Source of the DNA: an uncultured Clostridia bacterium
GTDB taxonomy: Bacteria > Bacillota > Clostridia > TANB77 > CAG-508
Assembly (NCBI GenBank): GCA_947590905.1
Contig: CANQCU010000005.1
Coordinates: forward strand, 1-64,000
Reading direction: 5' to 3'
DNA length: 64,000 nucleotides
Shown here: one piece after another, positions 46,050 through 58,900 of the stretch
Numbering within the stretch: the first letter of the stretch is position 1
Layout: every line of letters begins with the position of its first letter
Translations under genes and position numbers: made by a program
Notes under the pieces: model-generated
Databases searched by the model: none
What the model was told of the DNA's origin: nothing
Seen by the model: the letters and a program-made list of their open reading frames with translations, nothing else

Positions 46050-47079
46050 GTGGAGGAAAAACTAAAAAAAATTGCAGAAGAGGCAAAGCAAAACTTAGAA
46101 AACGTAATAAATTCTCAAGCCTTAAATGATTTAAAGATAAAGTATTTAGGAAAAAAGAGTGAACTTTCAAATGTACTTAAAGACATGGCAAGTCTTTCTA
46201 AAGAAGAAAGACCTGTAATCCGGAAGTTTAGCAAATAAAATTAGAAAAGAAATAGAAGAAAAAATATCAGAAATAGAAGAGAAACTTGAAAAGCAAGAGC
46301 TTGCAAAAAAATTAGAAGAAGAAAAAATAGACATAACATTACCTAGTACAAAGATAAAAAGAGGATCAAAACATCCAGTAAATAGAGTAATAGAAGAAAT
46401 TGAAGATTTATTTGTTTCAATGGGATATACGGTAGAAAGTGGACCAGAACTAGAAACAGATAGATTTTGCTTTGAACTTTTAAACTTACCACAAGGACAC
46501 CCAGCAAGAGACATGCAAGATAGTTTCTACATTACAGACGAATATTTGCTTAGAACACAAACTTCAGCAGTTCAAGCAAGAACAATGCTTGCAAATGAAG
46601 AAAAGACACCAATAAGAATGATATGCCCAGGAAAAACATATAGAAGAGAAGATGATGCAACACATTCGCATCAATTTACACAAGCAGAAGGATTGGTAAT
46701 TGATAAAAACATATCACTTGCAGATTTAAAAGGAACACTTGAAATCTTTGCTAAAAAAATCATAGGAGAAAACTCAAAATTAAGATTTAGACCAAGCTAT
46801 TTCCCATTTACAGAACCATCTTATGAGGTAGATGTGTCTTGCTTCAAATGTGGAGGAAAAGGTTGCAATCTATGTAAACAAACAGGATGGATAGAGGTAT
46901 TAGGTTCAGGTATGGTACATCCAAATGTACTAAGAATGTGTGGATATGATCCAGACAAATATACAGGATTTGCCTTTGGATTAGGACTAGAAAGAATTGC
47001 AATGTTTAAATATGGAATACCTGACATGAGATATCTTTACGCAAATGATGTTAGATTTTTAAGTCAATTTGACAGATAA
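46050..47079 (+). CDS. pheS: Phenylalanyl-tRNA synthetase alpha, interrupted by one C-GGA +1 site
   Basis: Removing C46221 restores [18 protein letters not shown] joined to [40 protein letters not shown]. Confidence 0.96.
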
Positions 47080-47312
47080 AGCTAATATAAAACTAATTAT
47101 TAGATAATTTATGATAATTATTTTAAACAATATATTTATTTTTACAGTGAGTTCGACTTAAATCAAAGTTAATTGCTTTTCTTTATTTTCACAGTGTGTA
47201 TCAATTGTTATTAAAACCAATTATACTAAAACGCCTTGGAGAACGCAGCAAAAAAAATAAATATATTGTTTAGAAAAAATAAAAACTATAATTTTAGAGA
47301 GGAAAATTTTAG

Positions 47313-49682
47313 ATGAAATTAAGTAAAAATTTTGTAAAAGACTATGTTGATGTAGATGTAGACATAAAAACACTTGCAGAAGATATGACAAACGTTGGAA
47401 ATGAATATGACGAAGCAGGAAAACTTGTAGATGCAACTAAATTAGTAGTTGGAGAAGTATTAACATGTGACATGCATCCTGATTCTGATCATTTGCATGT
47501 ATGCAAAGTAGATGTTGGAAAAGAAGTTTTAAATATAGTATGTGGAGCTCCAAATGTAGCTAAAGGACAAAAAGTAATAGTAGCATTAGATGGAGCAGAG
47601 CTTCCAGGTGGAGTAAAGATAAAGAAAGGACAAATAAGAGGTCAAGAATCTAATGGAATGATTTGTTCTTTATCAGAAATAGGAATTGAAAGCAAGTTCC
47701 AATCAGAAGAAGATAAAACAGGAATACATGTACTTCCAAGTGATGCAAAACTAGGAGAAGATGCAGTAAAAGCTATGGGACTTGATGATGAGATAATAGA
47801 TTTTGATTTAACTGCAAACCGTGGAGACCTACTTAGTATACTTGGTATGGCATATGAAATAGGTGCAATCTATGATAAAAAAGTAAAAGATATAGATTTA
47901 TCACACAAAGAAAATGGAGAAGATATAAACAAAACATTTTCACTAGATATAAACACAGATAATTGCAAATTATTCTTAGCCAAGAGAGCTTTAAATGTAG
48001 AAATAAAAGAAAGCCCTGATTTTATAAAAAACAGATTACTTGCATCAGGAATAAGACCAATAAACAATGTCGTAGATATAAGTAATTATGTAATGTTAGA
48101 AACAGGTCAACCATTACACTTCTATGATGCAGATAGATTAAAAGGAAAAATAGAAGTAAGGATGGCAAAAGAAAATGAAAAACTAACAACACTTGACGGA
48201 ATAGAAAGAAACTTAAGCAAAGATGATATAGTAATCTCAGATGGTACAAGACCAATTGGATTAGCAGGAGTTATGGGAGGATTAGACACAGAAATAGAAG
48301 CAACAACAAAAAATGTTATAATTGAAGCAGCAATTTTTGACGGAGTAAAAGTAAGATTAACTTCTAAAAAAATAGTAAGAAGTGAGGCAAGCAACCGTTT
48401 TGAAAAAGGATTAGATCCAAATAGAACATATATGGCTGCAGAAAGAGCGTGCACTCTTCTTGAAAAATACGCTAATGCAGAAATATCAAAAGGAACAGTT
48501 ATATATGACAAAACAGAAAAAGAAGATAAAGAAATAGATGTTACTTTGGAAAATATAAATAGTTTACTTGGTTCTAATATAAAATTAGAAGAAGCAGTAG
48601 ACATATTTGAAAGACTAGGCTTTAAAACAAAGTCTAGAGGAAATTTAATAAAGGTAAAAGTACCTAGAAGAAGATTAGATATTGACATAAAAGAAGACTT
48701 AATAGAAGAAGTAGGACGTATTTATGGAGTAAATAACATTGAAGGAAAGCTTCCAGTTGTTCCAACTGTTCCTGGAAATTATGACAGAAATATTAGAAAT
48801 ATCAGGAATAAAATGATAGCATTAGGACTTAATGAAACCTTATCATATATATTATTAAATGATAAAGAAGTAAATAATTTTACAACTGACAAATTTGAAC
48901 CAGTAAAATTATTAGACCCAATGAGCGAAGATAGAAATACAGCAAGATACACTATGATCACATCTCTATTTAAAATATATGAGTATAATGCAGATCGTGG
49001 AAATAAAGATGTATCAATATTTGAAATAGGAAAAGGATTCTATAAACATGGCGAGGAATATGGCGAAGACTTAAAACTATGTGTGTTAATGTCAGGAGAA
49101 TTCTATACAGGAATTAATAGTAAAAAAGAAGTAGATTTCTACATAATTAAAGGAATAATAGAAGAACTATTAGACAGTCTAGGATATGAGAATAGATACA
49201 GTTTTGTCGTTCCTAAGGAAATGTCAAAAGATTTCCATCCAGGACAAACAGCAGATATTATAGTAAATGGCAAAAAAGTAGGAATAATAGGTTTAGTTCA
49301 TCCAGAAATATCAGAAAACAAAGTATTTGTCTCAGAAATAAACTTAAGTAATCTACTTGAAATAAAAACAGGAAAAATGAAATATAAGGAAATATCAAAA
49401 TTCCCAAGTATCAAAAAAGACATAGCTTTAGTTGTAGATAAAAATATAGAAAGTTTAGAAATAGCAAAAGTTATCAAAAAAGCTGGAGGAAGCAATTTAA
49501 GTAATATAGAAATATTTGATGTTTATGAAGGAAAAGGAATAGAAAAAGGAAAAAGAAGTATAGCATTTTCACTAACTTTTTCAAATTCTGATAAAACATT
49601 GACAGATGAAGAAATAAACCCAATATTAGAAAAGATAGTTGATATGACAGAAAAAGAATTTAAAGCAGAATTAAGAAAATAA
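47313..49682 (+). CDS. pheT: Phenylalanyl-tRNA synthetase beta
   Basis: tRNA-binding domain VGEVLTCDMHPDSDHLHVCKVDVG; NNVVDISNYVMLETGQPLHFYDADRL. Confidence 0.96.
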   Translation: MKLSKNFVKDYVDVDVDIKTLAEDMTNVGNEYDEAGKLVDATKLVVGEVLTCDMHPDSDHLHVCKVDVGKEVLNIVCGAPNVAKGQKVIVALDGAELPGGVKIKKGQIRGQESNGMICSLSEIGIESKFQSEEDKTGIHVLPSDAKLGEDAVKAMGLDDEIIDFDLTANRGDLLSILGMAYEIGAIYDKKVKDIDLSHKENGEDINKTFSLDINTDNCKLFLAKRALNVEIKESPDFIKNRLLASGIRPINNVVDISNYVMLETGQPLHFYDADRLKGKIEVRMAKENEKLTTLDGIERNLSKDDIVISDGTRPIGLAGVMGGLDTEIEATTKNVIIEAAIFDGVKVRLTSKKIVRSEASNRFEKGLDPNRTYMAAERACTLLEKYANAEISKGTVIYDKTEKEDKEIDVTLENINSLLGSNIKLEEAVDIFERLGFKTKSRGNLIKVKVPRRRLDIDIKEDLIEEVGRIYGVNNIEGKLPVVPTVPGNYDRNIRNIRNKMIALGLNETLSYILLNDKEVNNFTTDKFEPVKLLDPMSEDRNTARYTMITSLFKIYEYNADRGNKDVSIFEIGKGFYKHGEEYGEDLKLCVLMSGEFYTGINSKKEVDFYIIKGIIEELLDSLGYENRYSFVVPKEMSKDFHPGQTADIIVNGKKVGIIGLVHPEISENKVFVSEINLSNLLEIKTGKMKYKEISKFPSIKKDIALVVDKNIESLEIAKVIKKAGGSNLSNIEIFDVYEGKGIEKGKRSIAFSLTFSNSDKTLTDEEINPILEKIVDMTEKEFKAELRK

Positions 49683-49704
49683 GCAAATATTAAGAGATAT
49701 ATTA

Positions 49705-49855
49705 TAGAAATCGATTATAATTATTTTTTTAAGAACTGCGTAAGCGACCAAACGAAACAAAGCGCAGTGCGATATGGAGCAATCTACATATAAGAAATTT
49801 AATTTGTAGATTGCGACAGCAAAGTTCTTACAAAAAATAATTATATCGATTTCTA
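49705..49855. repeat. Intergenic palindrome-bounded repeat, copy B
   Basis: Arms TAGAAATCGATTATAATTATTTTTTTAAGAAC / GTTCTTACAAAAAATAATTATATCGATTTCTA around core CTGCGTAAGCGACCAAACG...ATTGCGACAGCAAAG. Confidence 0.85.
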
Positions 49856-49888
49856 AGATATTAAGTAACTCTTATTCGGAGGTCAAAA

Positions 49889-51251
49889 ATGGCAAAAGCA
49901 AAAGCCGTATTTGTATGTAATAACTGTGGATATGAATCAAGCAAATGGCTCGGAAAATGTCCAGCTTGTAATGAATGGAATACTTTTTTCGAGCAAAAAC
50001 TAGATACAAACGTAGCTACAAAAAAGAAAGAAAAAGAGACAGCAAAATCAGTAGCATTAAAAAATGTAGAATATAAAGAAATATCAAGGATTTCCACAGG
50101 ATTTGGAGAGTTAGATAGAGTACTTGGAGGAGGATTAGTAGATGGATCACTAATATTAATTGGTGGAGAGCCAGGAATTGGAAAATCTACATTAATTCTT
50201 CAAATATGTGATAAGATAAAAACAGATAAAATAGTACTTTACGTTTCAGGCGAGGAGTCAGCAGAACAGATAAAATTAAGAGCAGATAGATTAAAGATAA
50301 ATAAAAACAATATCATGTTTTATGGTGAAACAGATATTGACCTAATAGAAAGTGAAATTGAAGAAAAAAAACCAGAGCTTGTAATAATAGATTCTATACA
50401 AACAATCTTTTCTGATAAAGTAGATTCAATACCAGGAAGCATAGGACAATTAAGAGAAATAACTTCAAGAATAATGAGAATGTGCAAAGAGAAGAAAGTA
50501 ACAACTATAATAATCCGGACATGTAACAAAAGACCGGAAACATTGCAGGACCAAGAGTACTAGAACACATGGTAGATGTTGTTTTATATCTAGAAGGAGA
50601 AAGATATTTTTCATATAGAATTTTAAGAGGTGTAAAAAATAGATTTGGTTCAACAAATGAAATTGGAATGTTTGAAATGGAAGGCGAAGGTATGAAAGAA
50701 ATCATAAATCCTTCAGAAATTCTAATTTCAGAAAGAGATGAAAATCCAGCAGGTTCAGTAGTTGTTGCAAGTATGGAAGGGACAAGACCACTTTTAGTGG
50801 AATTGCAGGCTCTTACAACTCAGACACTGTTTGGCTTCCCTAGAAGAACGGCAAATGGAATTGATTATAATAGACTTACACTTCTTATGGCAGTTATAGA
50901 AAAAAGAGTTGGAATTTCTTTATCAAACCAAGATGCATATTTAAATGTAGTAGGTGGAATAAAAATAAATGAACCTGGAATTGATTTAGGAATAGTTTTA
51001 AGTGTTTGTTCAAGCTATAAAAATAAACCTATACCAAATGACATAGTTGTAATAGGAGAAGTTCGGCTTGACAGGCGAGGTTAGAAGAGTAAGCTTAATA
51101 GAAAAACAACTTAAAGAAGCAGAAAAATTAGGATTTAAAAAATGTATTATTCCAGAAAATAATAAAAAACTATTGAAAGAAAACTTTAAATTAGATATAA
51201 TAGGTGTGAAAAATATTAAAGATGCTATGAAAGGAGTACGGACTACTATGA
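49889..51251 (+). CDS. radA: DNA repair protein RadA, interrupted by four C-GGN +1 sites
   Basis: [29 protein letters not shown]; removing C50516, C50535, C51064, C51239 restores [38 protein letters not shown] and terminal GVGLL*. Confidence 0.95.
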
Positions 51252-52327
51252 GAGAAGGCCAAAATGATGTAATCTCAAATATGATAAAAATAGTAGCGCC
51301 AGGTACACAAATAAGAGCAGGATTAAATAATATTTTAAAAGCAAAAACAGGTGGACTAATTGTAATTGGAGATTCTAAAGAAGTATTAGATATAGTAGAT
51401 GGGCGGTTTCAAAATAGATGAAGATTATACAGCTTCAAGATTATATGAACTAGCAAAGATGGATGGCGCAATAGTTTTAAGTAGTGACTTAAAGAAAATA
51501 CTATATGCAAATGCTCAACTTATACCTTCTCCTACTATTGAAACAAAAGAAACAGGAACAAGGCATAGAGCAGCAGAAAGAACTGCTAAGCAAACAGGAG
51601 AAATAGTTATAAGCATATCACAAAGAAGAAATGTTATAACTATGTTTAAAGGAAATATTAGATATCTTTTAGAAGATACTTCAAGGGTACTTACAAAGGC
51701 TAATCAAGGAATACAAACTCTTCAAAGGTATAAAACTGTATTTGATGAAAAACTATTAACATTAAATGAATATGAATTTAACGACATAGTATCATTAGAA
51801 AATGTTATAGTAGCTATTCAAAGAGCAGAAATGGTCATGAAAATTGCAGAAATGGTACAAAGACAAATATATGAGCTTGGAGAAGAGCGGAGAGCTTGTA
51901 AAAATGCAACTAGAAGAAATTATTCGGAAGTCTTGAAAAAGAAGAATTACTTATTATTAAAGATTATATGGTTCAAGATGAGAAAAGAACAGAAGAGGAT
52001 ATATTAAAAGAAATTATATCACTTAACCAAGAAGATCTTATGATAACAGGTACAATTGCAAGAATATTAGGCTATGAAAATTTTGATAATTATGATGAAG
52101 TTGGAGTATATACTAAAGGATATAGAATATTAAATAAAATTCCAAGAATGCCAAATAATATAGTGGACAATTTAGTTAAAAACTTTAAGTCCTTCCAACA
52201 CATATTAATTGCAGATATACCAGACTTAGATAAAGTAGAAGGAATAGGTGAAATAAGGGCTAGAGCTATAAAACAATCACTGCAAAGGATGCAAGAGCAA
52301 TTTGTATTTGATAGAATGCTTATATAA
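51248..52327 (+). CDS. disA: DNA integrity scanning diadenylate cyclase DisA, interrupted by three C-GGN +1 sites
   Basis: [47 protein letters not shown]; removing C51404, C51888, C51925 restores [12 protein letters not shown] and [25 protein letters not shown]. Confidence 0.95.
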
Positions 52328-52372
52328 AACAAATATAAATGTGCTTATAGAAAACAAATGAGGTGATAATTA

Positions 52373-52862
52373 ATGAAAAAAGAAAAAGGAATTACATTAT
52401 TAGTACTGATAATTACAGTAGTAGTTATGATTATATTGATATCTGCTACGGTATATTATGGAGCTAGTTCTACAGAAACAATAAGACTAGAAAATTTTAG
52501 CTATGAGTTACAACAGATTCAGTCACAAGTAGATGTAGATTATGAAAAAATCAAAGCAGGAGATATTAAATATATAACACTTCGGAGAAGAATTCACAAA
52601 TGCACCACAAGAGGCAGTAAACACATTAGAAAAAGTTAGAGCTATAAATTATAATAATATGTCTCAAGCTCAAAGAGAACAATATTATCAAGGAAGTAAT
52701 ACAACTTATAGGTATTTTAGTGAAGAAGAAGTTAAATCAACTTTTAACATATCAAGCAATCCAGGAGCTGTTATAATAAACTTTAAGACGAGAGATGTAA
52801 TTAGTGTAAATGGCTTTAAGTTCGACGGAAGAACTTTTTATACATTAAATGATTTACGATAA
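52373..52862 (+). CDS. Prepilin-like protein (type IV N-methylation signal), one C-GGA +1 site
   Basis: KKEKGITLLVLIITVVVMIILISATV; removing C52583 restores YITLGEEFTNAPQEAVNTLEKVRAINYNN... Confidence 0.8.
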
Positions 52863-52889
52863 TTAAGAAATTAAGAAAGGAAGATTAAA

Positions 52890-53681
52890 ATGAACAAAAA
52901 GATTTTAGCAATTATAATTGCAATTACATTAGTAGTAATACTAATAGGAACAGTATGCTATGGAGTAGTAAAAAAAGAAATTACAAAGATAGAAAATCCA
53001 ATAGCAACAATAACAATAGAAGGATATGAAACACCAATAATAGTAGAATTATATCCAGAATATGCACCAAATACAGTAACTAACTTTATAAAACTTGCAA
53101 ACAATGGATTCTATAATGGATTAAAAATACACAGAGTAGAGGACTATGTAATACAAGGAGGAGATCCAAATGGTAATGGATCAGGAGGACCAACTTTAAG
53201 TTCAATAGATAGTTCTATCGAAAAAGGATCAGATGCAGATAAACAATATTCAATCAATGGAGAATTCTCAGATAATGGCTATGATAAAAACACTTTAGCA
53301 CACGAAAAAGGTGTTATTTCTATGGCAAGAAACGATTATGGATCAGCATCAGATAGCCTTACAGATGAAGGATACAATTCAGCTGGAAGTCAATTCTTTA
53401 TTTGTTTAAAATATATGCCATATTTTAATGGAAAATACTCAGCATTTGGAAGAGTAACAAGTGGTATGGAAACAGTAGATGCTATTTCACAGGTAGAATT
53501 AAAAGTTGAAAAAGATGAAGAAACAGGTACAGAAACACAAACTTCAGAACCTAAGGATGATATAATAATTACTAGCATAACAGTAGATACAAAAGGAGTA
53601 GATTATGGAATGCCAAAAGTACATGAGGCATTTGATTATACTAGTTGGTATTTACAAAGACTTTATGGTACACAAAGCTAG
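52890..53681 (+). CDS. Cyclophilin-type peptidyl-prolyl isomerase, membrane-anchored
   Basis: PNTVTNFIKLANNGFYNGLKIHRVEDYVIQGGDPNGNGSGGP, SAGSQFFICL, FGRVTSGMETVDAIS. Confidence 0.93.
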   Translation: MNKKILAIIIAITLVVILIGTVCYGVVKKEITKIENPIATITIEGYETPIIVELYPEYAPNTVTNFIKLANNGFYNGLKIHRVEDYVIQGGDPNGNGSGGPTLSSIDSSIEKGSDADKQYSINGEFSDNGYDKNTLAHEKGVISMARNDYGSASDSLTDEGYNSAGSQFFICLKYMPYFNGKYSAFGRVTSGMETVDAISQVELKVEKDEETGTETQTSEPKDDIIITSITVDTKGVDYGMPKVHEAFDYTSWYLQRLYGTQS

Positions 53682-53702
53682 AAGTTTAAAATATAATAAA
53701 AT

Positions 53703-53812
53703 GGGATAAAGCGTTTCGGCGCTTGCCCTTTAAGCTTTCTCGCCTTTAGGCTCGAAACTTAAATCGGGCACGAACAAAGAGCGCCTAGGCGCTTTTTTAT
53801 CCTTTATAATGG
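53703..53812 (+). other. GC-rich structured intergenic element ending in terminator hairpin
   Basis: GCCCTTTAAG...CTTAAATCGGGC long-range pairing, then AGCGCCTAGGCGCTTTTTT. Confidence 0.6.
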
Positions 53813-53873
53813 ACTTTAGTGATTTCTAAATAAATAAAAAAACAAAATCCCTCTTTAAGGAGAAACTAAGCAA

Positions 53874-55626
53874 ATGATGGAAAAAATAAATATAAAGATA
53901 TTAGCAATAGTACTTATAGTAATAATATTAATTGGTGTTGGAGCCTTTACAATATTTAAACTAACAAGCACAGACAAAGATAAAAACTACGAGTTAGAAT
54001 TAATAGAAGAAGCAAATTGCAAATATTTTACTGTAGTTTCAGATGGAAAGTATGGAGTAATAGATACATCAGGAAAATTAATTATAGAAAACATATATTC
54101 AAATGTTATAGTACCAAATCCAACAAAAGCTGTATTTATAGCAACAAAAGAGGATGGAAGTAATGTAGTTTTAAATGAAAATGCAGAAGAAATATTAAAT
54201 GAATATAATAATGTTTCTGCAATAAGACTAAACGAAATATTAACTAATTTTCCATATGAAAAGAGCGTATTAAAATACGAAGAAAATCGGAAAATTTGGT
54301 TTAATAGATTTTTCAGGTAATAAAATAACAAATGCAGTATATGAAGAAATATCATCAGTAAAATATAAGGAAGGTGAAATATACGCCAAAAAAGACGGAA
54401 AATATGGAGTATTAAACAACAAAGGAGTAGAGCTAGTACCTTTTAAATATGACCAAATCGAGGCAGATAAATACTATGATCAAAATTACGAAAAGTCTGG
54501 ATATATAGTAAGAGTAAAAGGAAAAGATGGATATAGTTATGGCTATATAAATAATAAATGGGAAACTGTTTTAGAACCAGAATATACAGATATAAGTAGA
54601 ATATTAGATATAAATAGTAAAGATGTATATCTAATTGTGGCAAAAGATGGAAGATATGGTGTTACAAAAAATAAAGAAGTTGAGATAAACTTTGAATATC
54701 AATCAATAATATATAATAGAGATGTAGAAGTTTATCTAGTACAAAAAAATGGACAATATGGAGTATTAAATAGAAATGGTAAAACTATAATAGAAGAACA
54801 ATATAAAGATATACATTTTAATGGACTATATATAGTTTGTACTTCATATACAGGAGAAGTTTATTTTAATAAAAAAGGTGAAAAGATAGAAAATGGAACA
54901 ACAACTTTGATAGAAGTTCCAAGTCAGGATGTGTCTATAATATCTAATACAGATAGTATGTATGGAATAATAGGCGAAGATGGAGAAGAAATTGTAAAAC
55001 CTGAGTACAGATATATTGAATATGCTTTCGATAATTGCTTTATTGGATATAAAAATGGTAGGGGACTGGGTGCAATAGATAAAAACGGAAATACATTAAT
55101 TGATTTTGAATATGATGTACTAAATAAAATCGGAGACTATAAGCTTTTAAGAGCATTGGATATAGATGAAAAAAGAATAGATATATATAATTCTAAGATG
55201 GAAAAAATATTATCAGTAAAAAATGCTAATGTAGAAGATACAGGAGAATATATAACAATATATGGTGATGAACTATCTTGCTTTATTACACCAGAAGGAG
55301 AAGTAAAAAACTCTAAAGAAGTATTAACATATAATAGACTATTTGCAATATATGAAAATGGAAAATGGGGCTTTGAAAATAAAGAAGGAGAAAAAGTAGT
55401 TCCTTGCGAATACGAATATGTAACAGAATTAAATAATTTTGGATTTGCAGGAGTAAAGAAAAACGGAAAATGGGGAGTAATAGATGACGAAGGAAATGTG
55501 GTTTGTGAAACTAAATATGATTTTGGAGAAGAGATAAGAAATCCATATTTCCTAGGAAAATATTATAAGACATACACAGACTATGATGAAATGTATTATT
55601 CAGATCAAATGATAAATGAAAAGTAA
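53874..55626 (+). CDS. WG-repeat protein with N-terminal TM, one C-GGA +1 site
   Basis: GKYGVID, GKYGVLN, GKWGFEN, GKWGVID repeats; removing C54288 restores YEENGKFGLIDFSGNKITNAVYEEISS. Confidence 0.87.
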
Positions 55627-55631
55627 ATATA

Positions 55632-55670
55632 AAAATACTCTAGTCTTAAAAATTAGAGTATTTTTTGTTA
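55632..55670 (+). terminator. Terminator hairpin
   Basis: AATACTCTAGTC...AATTAGAGTATTTTTTG. Confidence 0.65.
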
Positions 55671-55935
55671 TTTTAATGAAATATATACTATTTTAATGAA
55701 AAATCGTCAAGTAAAAGGTTAAATGCAATTCTGTAAAGTAAATGCAATTTGTACGATTAACTGTATGTAGAAAAGCAATATTTTCAATAAAAAATTGTAT
55801 AAAAACTAAGAATTTTGTATACATAAAAATAAAAGTATGATATAATATTTTAGGTCATTATGATAATTATTAAAAGCAAAATTAAATATTTTGTTTTTAA
55901 ATAAGGATTTAATAAAAAATCAAATGGAGGTTGTT

Positions 55936-58900
55936 ATGGTAAGAAGAATTTTTGTACAAAAAAAAGAAGGATATGATGTAGAAGCAAAAGGAGTACTTGC
56001 AGATTTAAGAGATAACTTACAAATGTCTAATTTAGAGGATGTAATAATACTTAATAGATATGATGTAGAAGGAATAAGTGATAAGGTTTTTGAAGAAGCA
56101 AAAAATACAATTTTTTCAGAACCACAAGTTGATATATGCTATGAAGAGGAATATAAAGTAGATCCTGAGGATAACATATTCGGTGTAGAATTCTTACCAG
56201 GACAATTTGATCAAAGAGCAAATTCACTTTCAGAATGTTTACAAATAATAACAGGAGGAGAAAGAATACCTGCTAAGTCAGCTAAAATATATGTACTAAA
56301 AGGAAAATTGACTAAGGAAGAAGTACAAAAAATAAAATCATATTTGATAAATTCTGTAGATTCAAGAGAATGTTCACTTGAAAAGCTAGAAACTGTAAAA
56401 GACAAAATGCAAGAGCCAGAAGATATAAAAATAGTTACTGGGTTTACAAAAATGACAGATGAAAACGTAAAAGAATTTTATGAAAAATATGGTTTTGCAA
56501 TGGATATAGAAGACCTTAAATTCTGCCAAAGATATTTTAGAGATGAAGAAAAAAGAGACCCTACAATGACAGAAATGAAAATGATAGATACATATTGGTC
56601 AGACCACTGCAGACACACAACCTTTATGACAAAATTTGAAGTGATAGATATAAAATGGGATTTACTTGAAAAAGTATTTGAGGATTACAAAAAATCAAGA
56701 GCATATGTTTATGATAACAAAAAAGCAAAAGATATATGCCTAATGGACATTGCAACAATAGCAGTTAAAGATTTAAAGAAAAAAGGTTTATTAAAAGATT
56801 TAGACGAATCAGAAGAAATAAATGCTTGTAGTATAAAAGCAAACATATTAGTAGATGGAAAAGAAGAAGAATATTTAATAATGTTCAAGAATGAAACACA
56901 TAACCATCCAACAGAGATAGAGCCATTTGGTGGTGCTGCAACTTGCCTTGGAGGAGCAATAAGAGACCCACTTTCAGGAAGAGTATATGTATATCAAGCA
57001 ATGAGAGTAACAGGATGTGGAGACCCAAGAAAGAGCGTTGCAGAAACACTTCCTAACAAATTACCACAAAGAAAACTAACAAATGAAGCAGCAAGAGGTT
57101 ATAGCTCATATGGTAATCAAATAGGACTTGCAACAGGTGAAGTAACAGAAATATATCACTCAGGATATGTTGCAAAACGTCTAGAAATAGGAGCATTAGT
57201 TGGAGCAGCACCTGCAAAAAACGTAGTTAGAGAAAGACCAGTTCCTGGAGATATAGTAATACTTCTAGGAGGAAGAACAGGTAGAGATGGTTGTGGAGGA
57301 GCAACAGGATCATCAAAAGCACATAATAGTTCTTCACTTACAACATGTGGCGCAGAAGTTCAAAAAGGAAATGCACCAGAAGAAAGAAAAATTCAAAGAT
57401 TATTTAGAAATAGTGAAGTCACAAGATTAATAAAAAGATGCAATGACTTTGGAGCAGGAGGAGTATCAGTTGCAATAGGAGAGCTTGCAGATGGACTTGA
57501 TATAGATTTAGACAAAGTTCCAAAGAAATACGAAGGACTTGACGGAACAGAGCTTGCAATATCAGAATCACAAGAAAGAATGGCAGTTGTTGTTGCAAAA
57601 GAAAATGCAGAAAAATTTATGAAATTAGCAGAAAAAGAAAATTTGGAAACAACAATAGTTGCAGAAGTTAAAGAAGAACCAAGAGTTAAAATGTATTGGA
57701 GAGGAAAACTTATAGTTGATATAAGCCGTGATTTCCTAAATACAAACGGAGACGTAAAAAAGAGTAATGTAACTGTAGAAAAACCAGACTATGCAAATAG
57801 CTATTTTGATAAAAAAACAGAAATAAAAGATATAGAAAAAACATGGAAAGAAACTTTACAAGATTTAAATTCATGTTCACAAAAAGGACTAGTAGAAAGA
57901 TTCGATAGTTCAATTGGAGCAGGAACAGTACTAATGCCATATGGTGGAAAATATCAACTTTCACCACAAGAAGGAATGTGTGCAAGAATTCCTACATTAA
58001 AAGGATATACAAATACAGGAACAATTATGACATTTGGATATAACCCAGAAATAGCAGTTTGGAGCCCATTCCATGGAGCAGTTTATGCAATCGTTGAATC
58101 AATAACAAAATATGTAGCAATAGGTGGAGACTACAAAAAAGCTTGGCTTACACTTCAAGAATTTTTCGAGAGACTTAGAGAAGACAGCTTAAGATGGGGA
58201 AAACCATTTTCAGCACTACTTGGAGCATATTATGCACAAGAAAAACTAGGAATAGCAGCAATAGGAGGAAAAGATAGTATGTCAGGATCATATAATGAAC
58301 TTGATGTACCACCAACACTTGTTTCTTTCTGTGTAGGAACAGTAGATACAAACTCTGTTACATCAACAGAGTTTAAAAAGAAAAATTCAAAAGTAGTAAT
58401 ATTAAAAACAAAAATGGATAAAGATTTACTTCCAGATTTTGAAGACTTAAAAGAAAATTACGAAATTATACATAAATTAATATTAGATAAAAAAGTGCTT
58501 TCTGCTTCAACAGTAAGAAATGGAGGAATAGCAGATAGCATAAGCAAGATGTGCTTTGGAAACAAAATAGGATTTAAATTTGAAAAAGAAGAAAACTCAT
58601 TTAAGCCAATGTATGGAAGTTTTATACTAGAACTTTCAGAAGATATAGAAGTTCCAAAGGCAGAAGTCTTAGGAAGAACAATTAAAGAAGAAAAAATAAA
58701 AATAGGAAATGTAGAATTAGATTTAGACGAACTAATAAGCTTATGGGAAAAACCATTAGAAAAAGTATTCCCAACAAAAGCAAAAGAAATAAAAGAAGAA
58801 TGCAAGAATATCTTAAGTGATAAAAAATGCACAATAGTAGCAAAATCAAAATTTGCAAAACCTAGAATATTTATACCAGTTTTCCCAGGAACAAACTGTG

